From Symbiodinium natans (lineage: Eukaryota; Sar; Dinophyceae; Suessiales; Symbiodiniaceae), in NCBI GenBank assembly GCA_905221605.1, contig CAJNDS010002290.1:795501-859500 (forward strand): a stretch of DNA of 64,000 bases, read 5' to 3'. The position numbers and the translations under genes are program-made. Positions 44,021-56,868 of the stretch are shown one piece after another; the first letter of the stretch is position 1; each line of letters starts with the position of its first letter. The notes under the pieces were generated by a model, which saw only the letters and a program-made list of their open reading frames with translations, was not told the DNA's origin and searched no databases.

Positions 44021-44099
44021 TTGACCCTAACTGGGCATGCTCTCAGATCCTCGTCGCTGCGAGGGTTCACCGAGGACCTTGGGGCAGGTTGGGCCTTCC

Positions 44100-44280
44100 T
44101 TCTTAGGTTAATGTGGGCGTGGGGTTTGGGGTTTAGGGTTTAGGGTGTAGGGTTTAGGATTTAGGGTTTGGGGTTTAGGGTTCAGGGTTTAGGGTTAGGG
44201 GTTTAGGGTTTGGGGTTTCGGGTTTAGGGTTGGGGGTTTAGGGTTTAGGGCTTCGGGTTTGGGGTTTAGGATTTATAAGG
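44100..44280. repeat. Degenerate TTTAGGG tract
   Basis: GGTTTAGGG with frequent GGTTTGGGG variants. Confidence 0.75.
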
Positions 44281-44401
44281 GTTTAGGGCAGCGTGATCTG
44301 CACGCTGGGCTTCTTGGCACCCTTACCCTAAACCCTCAGCTGGCGTGGTTCCACTTGAGTTGGGGGACATTCGGGTGTGAGAGGTCGCTAGGGTTTGCGA
44401 A

Positions 44402-44556
44402 TAAACCCTAAACCCTAAACCCTAAACCCTAAACCCTAAACCCCAAACCCTAAACCCTAAACCCTAAACCCTAAACCCTAAACCCTAAACCCTAAACCCT
44501 AAAACCCTAAACCCTAAACCCTAAACCCTAAACCCTAAACCCTAAACCCTAAACCC
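44402..44556. repeat. CCCTAAA array
   Basis: About 22 copies, with one CCCTAAAA and one CCCCAAA. A TTTAGGG tract follows at 44653-44693. Confidence 0.9.
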
Positions 44557-44699
44557 TTGCAGGGCTTGAAGAGAGCTAGCCGCGCACGAGGGGAGGGATG
44601 GAAGAATGTGTTGCCATGTGAGCCCCTGGCTAAACTGTCCAATACACCCTAATTTAGGGTTTAGGGTTTAGGGTTTAGGGTTTAGGGTTTAGGGATGCC

Positions 44700-47210
44700 T
44701 ACACTGCTGTTGTTACAAGGACACCTAGGGCCCGTACACTGCTGCTTCAATCTAGGCGGGCGCTTCCTCCTCCTCCTCCTCCGCCTCCTCCTCCAACGTA
44801 AGACTACACCCTTCCCTAGACCCCAGCTACCTTTGCGGCTCAGGTCCCTAAATCCTCAACCACAAGACCCTGAACCCTAAGCGCTGCAAGGAGTTTAGCA
44901 GCCTCCTTGAGACGGACTTCGTGGACGTGGTCTTCAAGGTTGTTGTTCAGGGTTTCGGCTTCCTTGACCACACGTGGGCTGGATCTTAAGTGTTGGCCCT
45001 TTCCCAGTTCAGGACTTAATTAAAGGTGTAGTGTTTGTGTCCCCAAACCCTGAGCCCTAACCTAAATCCTAAACCCTAAGGTTCAAACGTCAGGGTTTAG
45101 AGGGGGCAGCAGGAGCAGGGTTGAGGAAGATGCTATATCAGGCACTCTGTTAACAAAGCCCAGAATTAGATCCCCGCCCCCCTAGGTGTTGTTGAAGGGC
45201 CTTGCCTCAATATCTCCAACATGATAGCGCAATTTCAGATGGCTTGTTGACGGATTGGGGCGTCAGGGGCCAAGACCTTGGCAATTTGCATCCCCCCTGG
45301 AGCTTTAGGAGTGCAACCCTCAGGCACATGGGGTCGGAAGACAAGAAGCCTTTTAGCACCCCGCGAGAACTGGAACCTTCAACCCTAAAGCCCGAATCAA
45401 CCCTGGAAACAGAAGGCGTCTTGAAGACAACGATTTGGGGACTATACCCTCACAACCTGTTGGTCTTTATACTCCTTGTGCGGTTTTAGAGTAGAAGCAA
45501 GTCTCCGAGTTGCGCCTCAAACAGCATATCGTAAAGGGTGTGATTCCGGCTTGGTCCTCGTAGTCCCTCAAACCCTACAGCCCCAAACACGACACTTGGG
45601 CTCTAAACCCTGAGCCACATAGGCCGAAAGGCCCCCGAAGCCCTAAACCCTAAACCCTAAACCCTAAGAGCCTTGCAGGTCCGAGGTACGCCAGAGCCTT
45701 TCGCCGCCCATCGATGTTTGGCTCCAGCCTTGGCTTGCGTACCAAGAGCTCACGACAAGTGAAACCCAAAGGGTCCCAAGTAGGGTTTAGGGTTTAGGGT
45801 GTAGGGTGTAGGGTGTAGGGTATATGGGGGACACTTACCCAAACTATTTTTAATAATTCCTTTTCTAAAACCCCTACTAGGGTTTAGGGTTTAGGGTTTA
45901 GGGTCTTGGTACCCTTTACCCTTTTCCTGGCTGGTCCTTGGTAGGGAATGAGGGAATGGGGTTCCCTACATGATCCCTTACAGGGTATATGTAGGGCCCT
46001 CATTCCCTCACTCCCTACAAAGAAAAGGGTGCCCTTGTTGTGACGTCGCTACTAAACCCTAAGCCCTAAACCCGAAACCCTAAACCCTAAGGGCCCCTAG
46101 TTACTGGGCTACCAAGCAGAGCGACTCCACTTACCTTTGAGGCAAAACCTAGTTACGACACCGGGGCTGTTTAGGGTTTAGGGTTGAGGGTTTAGGATCT
46201 AGGGTCTAGGGTTAGGATCTAGGGTTTAAGGCTCTAAGTTCCCAGAAATTAGTGAAGAGAGTCGCAATCCCTAGCCTCATGACAAAACCGAAGCACCAGA
46301 CATTTTATCAGTCCTAACTTTTTGCCCGCTAAACCTGCGCACGCTTACTTTGCACCCTTAAAGGCCTAAACCGCCCTGTTAGCAACCGTAACTCCTAAAC
46401 CAACGACCTTTTTTCTCAAACCTTTCAGGTCGCTGCGGCATGTAAGCATCTGCGAGAGGACTTGAGGAGGACCAGGGCGAGAGCTTCATGCTGGTGATTT
46501 GTCGGGTTCCGGGTTTGGGGGGGGTCTGAGTGAAGAAGGCTTAGGGTTTAGGTGAGTTCAAGAAGCTGTAGAGTTTGGAGTTTAAGTTTTTCGCAGCTGA
46601 TGGGTTTAGGCCTGAGGGTCTCTAGTGTGTAGGGTCATCCAGGCTTCGGATGGAAAATCGCAAAACTCCCCATTCTGGTTCCAAGCCCGACGCTGGAGGG
46701 TGCCTGTTACCCCAAGCCCCAAGCCCTAGGCCCGAAACGCGGGGCCCCTTCGGTAGAGGGCTTTGTGGTCTTCCACTCTGAACACACAGAGTGTGGGGGA
46801 AGGGGGTTGGGGAGAAGGTTTTATACCCTAAACCCTAAGCCCTAAGCCCTAAACCCGAAACCCTAAACTTTAGGGATGGACTTCCCAGAACACTCGATGT
46901 CTTCAGCCCTTGACTGAGCAGTCGAGAGGGAGACTTTGCACCTTTTCTTTTACGGGCACAATCCCGAGGTAAATCCCCTAGGATACCGAATCGGTGTTTC
47001 GGAGCACTACGCGTTTCTACTTTTTTGGGTTCTGGGTTCCTATTCTAACTACTTAGACCTAAAAAGCGTATACTTTAAAGCATAGTCCAGGGTCTACTCC
47101 AAAGTACGGGAATGAGAATCCCGATGTGATCCAAAAGGTTACCGGACACTGGCCGAGGAAATTCCAAAATACTGCGGTACCAGTGCCACCTACCCGGCAA
47201 ATGCAAAACT
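44700..47210. other. Gene-free flank with small inverted repeats
   Basis: A hairpin at 45949-46018 pairs TAGGGAATGAGGGAATG with CATTCCCTCACTCCCTA. A right end of family B lies at 46100-46116 (GTTACTGGGCTACCAAG). No gene. Confidence 0.45.
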
Positions 47211-47213
47211 CAA

Positions 47214-47520
47214 GCCCCTAAACCCTAAAACCTAAACCCTAAACCCTAAACCCTAAACCCTTACTAACCCCTAACCCTAAACCCTAAACCCTAAACCCTA
47301 AACCCTAAACCCTAAACCCTAAACCCTGCGTGTCCCCTCCTCCCCGCAGGATTCAAAGCCCGCCGGCCCTGTCGCTGCGAAGTTCCGGCTTGTGCTGGGC
47401 CGGGTCGCTGGGCCGCTTCTCTTGGGGGTTCAGGGTTTAGGGTTTAGGGTTTAGGGTTTAGGGTTTAGGGTTTAGGGTTTAGGGTTTAGGGTTTAGGGTT
47501 TAGGGTTTGGGGCTGTAGAG
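47214..47520. repeat. CCCTAAA array followed by TTTAGGG array
   Basis: 47214-47329 and 47428-47520, pointing away from each other (C-strand first), separated by 98 bp of GC-rich unique sequence. Confidence 0.88.
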
Positions 47521-47669
47521 TTTGGGGTTTAGGGTTTGGGGTTTAGGGTTAGGGCTTAGGGCTTCAGCGTTTAGGGTTGAGGGAATTGAGTTTAAGAGGT
47601 GTTAGGGCTTAGGGGGTTCAGGGGTGGTCCCCAAGGCCAGTTCCGAGGAGAGAACGATGGTGACCTGGC

Positions 47670-47825
47670 CCTAAGCCCTAAGCCCTAAGCCCGAAGCCCG
47701 AAGCCCGAAGCCCGGAGCCCTAAGCCCTAAGCCCTAAACCCTAACCCTAAACCCTAAACCCTAACCCTAAACCCTAAACCCTAAGCCCTAAACCCTAAAC
47801 CCTAAGCCCTAAACCCTAAGCCCTA
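47670..47825. repeat. CCCTAAG / CCCGAAG / CCCTAAA mixed array
   Basis: Runs of the same variant are clustered (three CCCTAAG, three CCCGAAG, then CCCTAAA), the pattern of local unequal exchange. Confidence 0.85.
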
Positions 47826-48015
47826 CACAAACCTGGAGCCCCAAATCCCGAAATCCCAGAAGCGACGCCCAGGAAGAAGGCCCAGGCCCTGTCGGACGAC
47901 GTGGCCTGCACCTTCGACTCATTTCATTGCCTTGGGAGTTTAGACATCTATTCAGGGTTTCGGGTCTAGGGTTTTAGGGTTTGGGGTTTCGGGTTTAGGG
48001 TTTAGGGCTAGGACA

Positions 48016-48080
48016 GATTAGGCCCTTATTCCCTTTTTTGGGGTTTGGGCTCCCTTATCGGCCCCTTTACCCTAAACAGG
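48016..48080. mobile_element. Family A inverted-repeat element
   Basis: TTATTCCCTTTTTTGGGG and GGTTTGGGCTCCC followed by the CCCCTTTACCCTAAACAGGG arm. Confidence 0.5.
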
Positions 48081-51000
48081 GTACCTTGTGTTCTTCCTTC
48101 CAATCTGCCCAAGCGAGGACCTGTTAGGCTTGTCCGTTTCGTGCCTGAGTCCTTGGCTACTCTTACGTTAGGTTTAGATAAAGGTTTATATGGTTTCAGG
48201 ATTATGGGTTTCGTTTTACCAACCATCTTGAGAACTGGTTTAGATAGTCTTCAGTGTAGGGTTTAGCACTTCATTGGCTTCAGGGTTTCAGGCTTTGGGC
48301 TTAGGATGAGGGTTCAGGCTCTGATTGCCTTGAGGGCTTCGGATTTCGGTCTCGAGGATGTCTGAAACACGCAATGCACCTTGAACTCAAGGTTATAGGG
48401 TCCTAAAGGGCGGGCGGTTCAAAGGCGGACTCCCTGAGGCTCCCTAAGCTTTTTGTCAAGGATTCCTAGGTACCTAGCCCCCATGAACCTACCTTAAGAA
48501 CCCTACAACATGTACAAGGTAAGGTCGTCTCAGTGTCTGGATCTGCCCATCTAAAGCACTCAAGGGGCGTAGGGTGGCAAAAGCTTCTAAGTGCATCGGG
48601 AGTTCGGACACTGGAGTGGGGGCACCTCCATGTCCCTCTGTGGCTGTTCAAGTGGCCTCGGGTTTAGGGTTACCCTGAACCCTAGCCTAAAACCCGTTCG
48701 GGGTTACGGCGTTCTCCACTGCATGACAGGCTCAGAATGCCCCCCCCTCCCCCCCCTTCCCAAATGTTGCGTGGTTCTTGGGTTGAAAATAACCTACAGC
48801 CAAGACTCCCGAACCCTCATCTCGCCAACCCACCCTTATAACCCTACAACCCCTAAAGCCTATCATCCTAAACCCTATACAACCTGCCACCCCTTAGTAG
48901 CTTAGGGTTTAGGGTCTAGGGTTTAGGGTTTAGGGTTTAGGGTAACCCTATAGACCCTGCAACCCTCAACTCCGTGCAGCGCGCGGAGCCCGAGCCATGC
49001 GCGGCGCTCCGGCGCGCGCAGCGCCCGGAGGACGGCGCGGCAGCTTCGCGGGGGACTTGCTGACGCGCGGCTGGGTTAAGGGGTAAGATGAACCCTAAGC
49101 CCGAAACCCTAGGTTTTAGTTTAGGGTTTAGGGTTTAGGGTTTAGGGTTCAGGGTTCAGGGTTCAGGGTTCAGGGTTCAGGGTTCAGGGTTTAGGGTTTA
49201 GGGTTTAGGGTTTAGGGTTTAGGGCCTCTAGGGTTGTTCTCATCTTTGTGTGCTCAAGCATCTGTACATGTTTTTTCGTTTATAAGTATGTATGGTTTAG
49301 GTTTGGGAGTTCAAGTTTTGAGACCAGGGCTGCGCTGTGATTTTCAGGCTTCTCTTGTGCCGCCTTGTGGGGGATTGGATCACGTTTTAGGGTTTAGGGG
49401 TTTAGGGTTTAGGGTCTAGGGTTTAGGGCAGTTTACGGTTTTTTAAGTTGTCTGAGCTCGAGCTCTTTCCTGGCTACTGCTTCGGTAGAAAGCTCTTATC
49501 TTTGCTGCAGCTCAAGTTGCGCGCCTTGCTTTCGGAGCGCATTAAAACTCGCTTTGTGAACCTAAACCCTAAACCCTAAATCCCTAAATCTTAAACCCTA
49601 AGCCCTACACCACTTTTGGGTAAATCTGGCATGGTCCAAGGGCCCAAATGGGGCCTGGGGTTTGGGGTTTGTAGGGCTTAGGAATAAGATTCCCAGCCCT
49701 TGATGTTTTTTCGATACTTCGTTATCAAGCTGACCTGCCAAAGCTCCCTTAAAGACTTACATATGTCACATGGGCCTGCGCTACCCGAAAGTCGAGAACA
49801 TGGAAGATGAGAAGGTCTTTTCTTCTTAGGGTACTTCTGTGAGAGGGGGCCTTGCGAAATTTTCCATGTTTGCACTAGGATCCATTTAGAACGGGTGATT
49901 TAGGGAAGCGCCTCGTTCTTTCCAGTATCCTCCGATGGAAGGTTCGGTCACACCTTGCAGAGCAACCAGCTTTTTGCATGTCAACCCTACTTGGAGGTTC
50001 ATGGGTAGTTGTAAGTCGCGTTAGAAGCGTGGCAACGATAGTCATAGCCTCGTCTAGGGTACTTACAGCCTCTTTTTCTGTCTACCCATGGACCTTGAAG
50101 TCGACCCGAAACCTTCCACACACGAATTGCATCCACCAATGCGCCCTAAATGATCCCAGGAATGTCGAGTCCCTCCCACCGCAGGAGGTTGGGTTCAGGG
50201 GCTTATAGGGGTTTAGGGTTTGGGTTTCAGGGTTTAGGGTGTAGGGGGTTGAGGATTTAGAGGTCTAGGGGTTTAGGGTTTCTGGGTTTTGGGTTTAGTG
50301 CTTAGTCAGGATAGTTTCCCCATTCCATATACCACCCGAAGTACTTTATTCAGGAAGCCCCCTACTTCACCCTTTCGAAGATAGGCTTTCAATCACCGTC
50401 TCCCCTTCAGTGGGCTCTAAAAGGGACTACTTCTGAAATTTCGAGCCCTCTGAAATCTTTCCCTTCAGGGTTTCTAGATCATGTTCAGGGCGGGTGTAGG
50501 GTTTCGGGTCTAGGGTTTGGGCCTTAAGGTGTAAATCGTCAACATAGATGCACGCTGAAGGTGCCTCTGCCACTAGACGAAGCCCCGTGATTCTAGGCCA
50601 AGGGTTTAGGGTTTAGTCTTTTTTTGGTGGATGGGGGGGGGGGGGGGGGGGTGTTCCAAGTTACAGTCCCTGTTGGGGACCTGTGTAGACAGAGTTGAGG
50701 AATAATTAATTAAAGGGTGCCTTCAAGGGGGCCCTTGGCTGCAATCTCGAAGAAGCCCCAGCATATGTGCTAGGTGTCACTGTCAAGAACTGTCTGTGGT
50801 GTACCTTTCTTTTTTCGACCAAGTCTGTAGCATATAAGTCCTGCCCTTTGAGCTCTTTCTCTTTTCCAACAAGTTATAAATCCTGCCCTATGAGCTCTAA
50901 ACCCTTAACACTAAGAAGTCCCTTCTTGGAGACTCCCTTCACTGGCAGCGCAGGTGCTGGTCAACATCTACGAGTCTGCACCTTGACCTTTATTGCAAAC

Positions 51001-51340
51001 GTCTTGGTCTACGTTCGTGCTCTCAAGGTTCAAGGTGGAGAACGTGTAAGTTCTGCGAACTCCCCCCCTCCCCTCCCCTCGCAAGATCAAACCTAACCCC
51101 TAAACTTTAAACCCTAGCCCTAAACCCTAAACCCCAAACCCCAAACCACAAAACGCCCAGCCTCATGTCCGAAATTCTCAGAACACCAAGCCCTAAACCT
51201 TAAAAACCCTCGACTGTGTAGGCCCTTGGCATTTTGTTGGGTTTTCCTTGATTGGGCTTAAGAGAATCCTACTTAAGAGTGTTGTTTTTAGAGGGTTTAA
51301 CGGGGCCAGCCTCGTAAATCCCATATCCTAAACTCTAAAC
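48081..51340. other. Gene-free flank
   Basis: Telomere-type tracts at 48903-48945 and 49115-49226 (with a run of TTCAGGG), poly-G at 50634-50651, and a left end of family C at 49987-50007. No gene recognised. Confidence 0.45.
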
Positions 51341-51349
51341 CCTAAACTA

Positions 51350-51580
51350 TATCCTAAACCCTAAACCCTAAACCCCTAAACCCCTAAACCCCTAAACCCC
51401 TAAACCCCTAAACCCCTAAACCCCTAAACCCCTAAACCCCTAAACCCCTAAACCCCTAAACCCCTAAACCCCTAAACACCTAAACCCCTAAACCCCTAAA
51501 CCCCTAAACCCCTAAACCCCTAAACCCCTAAACCCCTAAACCCCTAAACCCCTAAACCCCTAAACCCCTAAACCCTAGCC
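51350..51580. repeat. CCCCTAAA octamer array
   Basis: About 26 copies, almost perfect, with one CACCTAAA. Confidence 0.93.
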
Positions 51581-51806
51581 CTAAACCCTACACCCTATGT
51601 CATCCTGAGCCCTATAGACCCAAGGAGCTTCCAAAACAAAGCCCCAAGCTGAGGAGGGACCCTCCAAGCAGCCAGCCTTGCGCAGCCGCCTAAACCTCCA
51701 GGCACGTCAGGGCTACCGGGGTTTAGGGTTTAGGGTTTAGGGTTCAGGGTTTCGGGTTTAGGGTTTAGGGTTTCGGGTTTCGGGTTTAGGGTTCAGGGTT
51801 TAGGGC

Positions 51807-51917
51807 TACTTGGAGGTTTATGGATAGCTAGCAGTGGGGTTATAGGTATCGCACATAGAGTTTCAACGTTCAGGGTACGTATAACCCTGCTTGTAAATAC
51901 CCATGAACCTCCAAGTA
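51807..51917. mobile_element. MITE-like element, family C
   Basis: Terminal inverted repeats TACTTGGAGGTTTATGGATA and (inverse) TACCCATGAACCTCCAAGTA, 111 bp in total, no coding capacity. A longer relative with the same ends is at 59371-59603. Confidence 0.7.
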
Positions 51918-53330
51918 CCACCTTGCTTCATGTGTCTTAGGATGTTTCTGGTTTAGGGATTTGGGTTCGGGCATTGTTTAGGGTCTGGTGTTTAGTGACT
52001 GTCTGGAAGAAATGTCACCACACATATTCCACAACGATCCGATGCGGGATCGTGTCAAACAAAAGTTTCGGGACCTGAGGCGTAGAGAATCAGGAGCTCT
52101 GTTTGTGTATCTGGGGGTGTTCGTCGAAGTCATGTCGGTTCCTTTGGGTTTTGTCTGGCAAATGTGGGGCTATCTTGCGAACCGGCATCTTTCAACTCTT
52201 ACCCCAAGGGCCAAAGACCACAAATAAAAAGGTCTTTGGGCCCCAACACGGATGAAAAGCCTTAAGAACCCTAAACCCTAAACCCTAAACCCTAAACCCT
52301 ATACAATGACAGGGTCTTGGACCCTTCGGGCCTTAGGGTTTTTTATTCTGCAGTGACGTCAGTTGGTGTTCAAGTCTCAGTTCTGTGCAGCGTGATTCCT
52401 GATGTAGTTTTCACCTTGAAACGCAATCGAGTTTCAGTTCAAGGTCCTAAGCCACATACAGGAGCCCTCAAGTACTGAAATGACCAATCTTATCCCTTTT
52501 TCACCCCTACCTATACTTAATTTAAAATTCTCATGCCCAAAATCCCCCCTCCCCCCACCTCCCGGTATCCTTCGGGTCCGAACCCTGCCCGTGAGCATCC
52601 GGGAGGCTATCTTGGCCAGCGCGTCGCACGTAGGCCGCCACAGCGAAGCTGTGGAAGTGGTGTGCCAAAGCAGGGCTTGTCGAAACCATCGGGGCTTAGT
52701 TGGGGATTCGATAGTGCCAACCTTGCCCAAAACCTTGTAAAAAACAAACATGCTCATGACACGATCGCGTGTGTATGTCTGGTGTCTGTTTCTTGTTCAT
52801 GGATGTCGCCCGTCGTCCCATTATAGCTGCCTGAAGCCCCCTAAAACCCCCTGATACGACGCTGTCCAGAGCCGTTCAGGCGTCGAAGTCTATCGGCGCG
52901 AGTTCGGTTATGCTTTTGCGGAAGAGGACGACTGGGTTGCAGAACCTAAACGGTTTACGTCCACAGTGATACTTCCATAGGAAGCCACAGGGTACATGAT
53001 CCCATTTTTCTTGCTCATCTACGGCCATGTGGCCGCTAGTTCCGCGTAATGTGTAGGGTTTAGGGTTTAGGGTTTAGGGCTATACGTCAGCAGATGCAGG
53101 TCATAAGGCCCTGAACTACCGTTAGCATACCAATGGAGGGGCCTCTCCGTCGCCCCCGATGTAGAACGACCCCCACACCACCTCCCTGAACAGGACCCTA
53201 AACTCTGCATCCTAAACATATATACCCTAGCCCTAAACACGGAATCCTAAACCCTAAATCCTAAACTCTGAATCCAGACCCTACACCCTCAACCTGAAAC
53301 CCTAAGCTCTGTATCCTAAACCCAAAACCC
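51918..53330. other. Gene-free flank
   Basis: Unique sequence with short tracts at 52268-52300 and 53055-53080. Open frames at 51988-52227 and 52434-52757 have no recognisable domain. Confidence 0.4.
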
Positions 53331-53339
53331 TAAATTCTA

Positions 53340-53405
53340 AACCCTAAACCCTAAACCCTAGACCCTAGACCCTAGACCCTAGACCCTAGACCCTAGACCC
53401 TAAAC
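53340..53405. repeat. CCCTAAA to CCCTAGA array
   Basis: Six CCCTAGA copies embedded at the end of a CCCTAAA tract. Confidence 0.88.
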
Positions 53406-53610
53406 CAGGAGATCAGCGGCATCTCGGAGTGTGTTCCGCGCCGGCGGAGTGACTTGGTCTACCGCATGACCCTCGCGACTTGCCTGTAACGAGCTAACCT
53501 TGTCGACCCCAAGCGCCCACACAAGGGTCTCATCTAGGATCTTTTTTTTGTTTTAGGGTTTAGAGTTTAGGGTTTAGGGTTTAGGGTTTAGGGTTTAGGG
53601 CTAGGACCCA

Positions 53611-53712
53611 GAATAGGCCCTTATTCCCTTTTTGTTTTTGGTTTGGGTTTCCCTGTGAGCCCTTTCAACCAAAAAAGAGGGCACCCTTTTCATTCCTCGG
53701 TTTCTCTTGGGG
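53611..53712. mobile_element. Family A inverted-repeat element
   Basis: TTATTCCCTTTTTG, GGTTTGGGTTTCCC, then CCCTTTCAACCAAAAAAG. Family B follows 46 bp later. Confidence 0.55.
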
Positions 53713-53757
53713 CGACATATGGTCCATAAAGTAATAGGGATGAAAACTATATGCGTA

Positions 53758-53885
53758 CTTGGTAGCGCAGTGGTCTCCTGTACCCGATAGCCGATTTTAT
53801 CCTTTTTGTGGTTTTGGGGTTCCCTTATAAAGTAACGAACCAAGAAAGGGTACCCTCATAATAAGATGGTTACTGGGCTCCCAAG
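53758..53885. mobile_element. MITE-like element, family B
   Basis: CTTGGTAGCGCAGTGG and the inverse GTTACTGGGCTCCCAAG at the ends, AAGATGGTTACTGGGCT shared with the 30-kb and 63.9-kb copies. Confidence 0.65.
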
Positions 53886-55840
53886 GTTTTTAGCTACTTT
53901 ATAAGCCCTGGATCCTGAACTGGACCGCAGACTGATATATTCTTAACTGCACCTCCCAAACCAGTTTACCCGGAGCAACGGCTTAAAGAACGAGGCATGA
54001 ATCTTGAGCACTGAAGCACGGGCGGACGCCGAAACTTGGGGACACTGGTCAACCCTTCCGCAGTTTGCCAGCGCCATCCCCAACAACGCATTCTCACATG
54101 GGTTGTCCTCTACATTGTGTCCCCCCCCTCCTACTGCACTATCTATAGTTAAGGGACTTATAACCTAAGTTAGGATCCTTATCACCCATTTTGGGTTCCT
54201 TATAAATCTGCTGAAAAACTAGGAGGGGGGGTGGCCTCCTTGTACCCAGTTTGAAGTACTGAGGGTGCCCCTGGAGGGACCATATTTTTGAAAACCCCCG
54301 CATTGGCGAGCTGCCTGGCCGCCAAGGAAATGGGTCGCTGCTTGCTGATGGAGCCCTGCGAACTCTTATTCACGTTGAGCCCTAGACCCCTAAACCCTAG
54401 GTTTGGGAACTTACGTGGTTCGGGTTCAGCGTGCGTGTGTAGACGTCTGAGGGACGATATGAACCCTGACTGGGTTGGAAATATCCCCCCGCCCCACGCT
54501 AGTTGGCCCCCAGAAGTATTTGGACCACGAATCCTTTCAAACTCGTTCTGCAAGTCACTGTGCTGGAGGGTCAAACTGACTTAGTGACTCGATCAAGTCC
54601 TTAGCCCCGTCTAGTCGCTTCCCTAGAGCAAGCGCAATGTAGCATGTTGTGAGATTTTTGAGGGGTCCTACTGCAACAACAAACCCCTAAACCCGAAAGC
54701 CCCCAAACCCTGAAGCCCAAAATCCCGCAGGAGCACCAAGTGCTGGAGATTCTGGAAGACATGGCGCTGACCTGGCGAGGTATGCTGCGGAGCTTTCGAG
54801 TCTCGAGGTTTCTTCAGGTGTAGGTTGATCAGGTTTTGTGGGTTGGGGTCGAGGGCCAGCATTGCTTGGGGCTTTAGGGGACACTCTTGCATCCGTATCC
54901 GTGCAAAGACCCCCAACAAAAGTTCGACATGACACACGCTACGTCATGCTCGGACACGGACTGTCAGCACATTTTGGGCGTTTCGCATAGCTAGAAACGG
55001 GCGCCTGCCCTGTCCCGCACAAGGCTATAGCCTCAGTCATAAAGGAACCCCCCAAAAGGATACCCCCAATTTCGGAAACCCATGGGACTTGAGCCAGACA
55101 ACCGAATGGACACCTCCAAAGCACGACACTAAAGCCTTCAGCTCATGACTACTATTCGCTTAAGAACCCCAAAAGAATTTAAACAAACAATTCATCCAAA
55201 TCATCCCTATACTACCCTTATTAAGGAACTACTTGTTTATTCATTTTTTTCTGGGGGGGGGGGGGGGGTTTTAAAAAAATAGTAGATGAAGCCCCAGCTC
55301 ACCAAGTCAGCCGAGTCCCTGTCAGCACGTTTATGCCGGCTTTTAAACCCAAAACCCTGAAAGATCAGGAGCCTCTTGAAGACCCCCCATATGCCCCGAT
55401 TATACCCCCTCTAGGGTCTGAAGCTTATGCACACCTGGCAGCCCTTCACGCCCTCCACCCTCTGCCAAACTTTTTGACATTGCATGATAGCGTTTTCCGT
55501 CCTATGAAGCCCTTATACCCCAGATCCTATGCAAACCCTGAAGACGCAAGCCTCCAAAAGTTCTAAACACCCGAAAACCCAATTGAAGCCTTCTACCACA
55601 TATCCTAGACCCCAAACCCTGAACCCCAACTCCTTGAGTACCCGAAAGCGCCAAACACTTACAAGATCAAAAAGCCTTGCATAAGGCCTTAGAACTGTGA
55701 TTTGCTTAAAGAACATGCCAAAAAAACAGCTATTCCTTCAGATATTCATATCGGCTGACCCCCCCCCAAGACTTACGTGACCATATATGTTGATGTACTC
55801 TTTCAGATGCTAGTTACCTTTCTAGGTTGGCCTTTGGGAC
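53886..55840. other. Gene-free flank
   Basis: Unusually poor in telomere-type repeats. Overlapping open frames at 54200-54584 on both strands and others lack recognisable domains. Poly-G at 55253-55267. Confidence 0.4.
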
Positions 55841-55844
55841 ATGT

Positions 55845-55926
55845 TATGTTTTCCTTATTGGGTGTAGAAGGGACCCTAAACCCTAAACCCGACAGTTTAT
55901 GTTTTCCTTATTGGGTGTAGAAGGGA
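55845..55926. repeat. 31-bp direct repeat around a telomere-type insert
   Basis: TTATGTTTTCCTTATTGGGT and the following bases occur at 55845-55875 and 55896-55926, separated by 20 bases consisting mainly of CCTAAACCCTAAACCC. Confidence 0.75.
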
Positions 55927-56387
55927 CACGATAGCTAGATAGTTTCCTAAGGGTTGAAAATTCCAACCCAGCTTTGTTTTTGCCCCCTAAACCCTAAACC
56001 CTAAGCCCTAAGCCCTAAGCCCTAAGCCCTAAACCTTAGAATCGCTTCCCCCTAATACTAAACCCCCCCCCCTAATGTTAAATCTTTTTTTCCCGGACCC
56101 TGCCGGCACCCAGCCCAATACTAAACCCGTTTGAGAATTAGGGGGGGAGGGGTTCAGGGCCTTCGCCCTTGAGTTGAGCCATTAGGGTTTCAAGGTTTAG
56201 GGCTAAAGGCTGACAGGATTAGGATTCAGGGCTCAGGGCTTGGAGGGTTTAACTATTCGGTTTCGGAATTCAGGTTTTAGGATTTAGACCCCCCCTAATT
56301 TTAAATATTTTTCGGGCCCAGGCGAATTTCAGAATTAGGGAGGGGGGGGGACGGATTTAGTATTAAGGGGAAGGGATTAAACCCTAA

Positions 56388-56440
56388 ACCCTAAACCCTA
56401 AACCCTAAACCCTAAACCCTAAACCCTAAACCCTAAACCT
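56388..56440. repeat. CCCTAAA tract
   Basis: About 8 perfect copies. Short GGGGG/CCCCC-bounded segments with AATTAGGG and CCCTAAT lie just upstream (56050-56370). Confidence 0.88.
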
Positions 56441-56674
56441 CTTGAAGATGTCTTAGATGAAACTCTCGGGGCCAGGGCCAGAGTTCAACGCCGTCCACAA
56501 CAACAGCCTGGACTTTGCGGCTTCTCGTCGGGCAGGGGGAGAGTGGGTCGGAGGGTTTAGGGTTTAGGGTTTAGGGGTTAGTGTTTCTAAGGTTTAGGGT
56601 GCTTCGCCGCGGGGGTCCTCCTCAAACCGAAAATTCTCGTGCGTGGCTTTAGGGTTTAGGGTTGACAGAGCTTC

Positions 56675-56745
56675 AGGGCTTGTTATGGGCATACAGGCAT
56701 GCAGGTTTTCAGAGCTTGTTATGGGCATACAGGCATGCAGGTTTT
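56675..56745. repeat. Tandem duplication of about 36 bp
   Basis: Unit GCTTGTTATGGGCATACAGG plus GCATGCAGGTTTTC, twice. Confidence 0.85.
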
Positions 56746-56777
56746 CGTTGTTTGGGGCCCGGGTTGGCGAGTGCACC

Positions 56778-56868
56778 CTAAACCCCAAACCCTTAAACCC
56801 TAAACCCAAAACCCTAAACCCCAAACCCCTAAACCCTAAACCCTAAACCCTAAACCCTAAACCCCCCA
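56778..56868. repeat. CCCTAAA / CCCCAAA tract
   Basis: About 12 copies with variants. Confidence 0.85.

Noticed and set aside
51988-52227. 79-residue frame starting MFSDCLEEM
   Set aside because: Composition looks protein-like but there is no recognisable family and no neighbouring coding exon; not enough to call.
54200-54584. Frames of 98 and 124 residues on opposite strands
   Set aside because: Mutually overlapping and without recognisable similarity.
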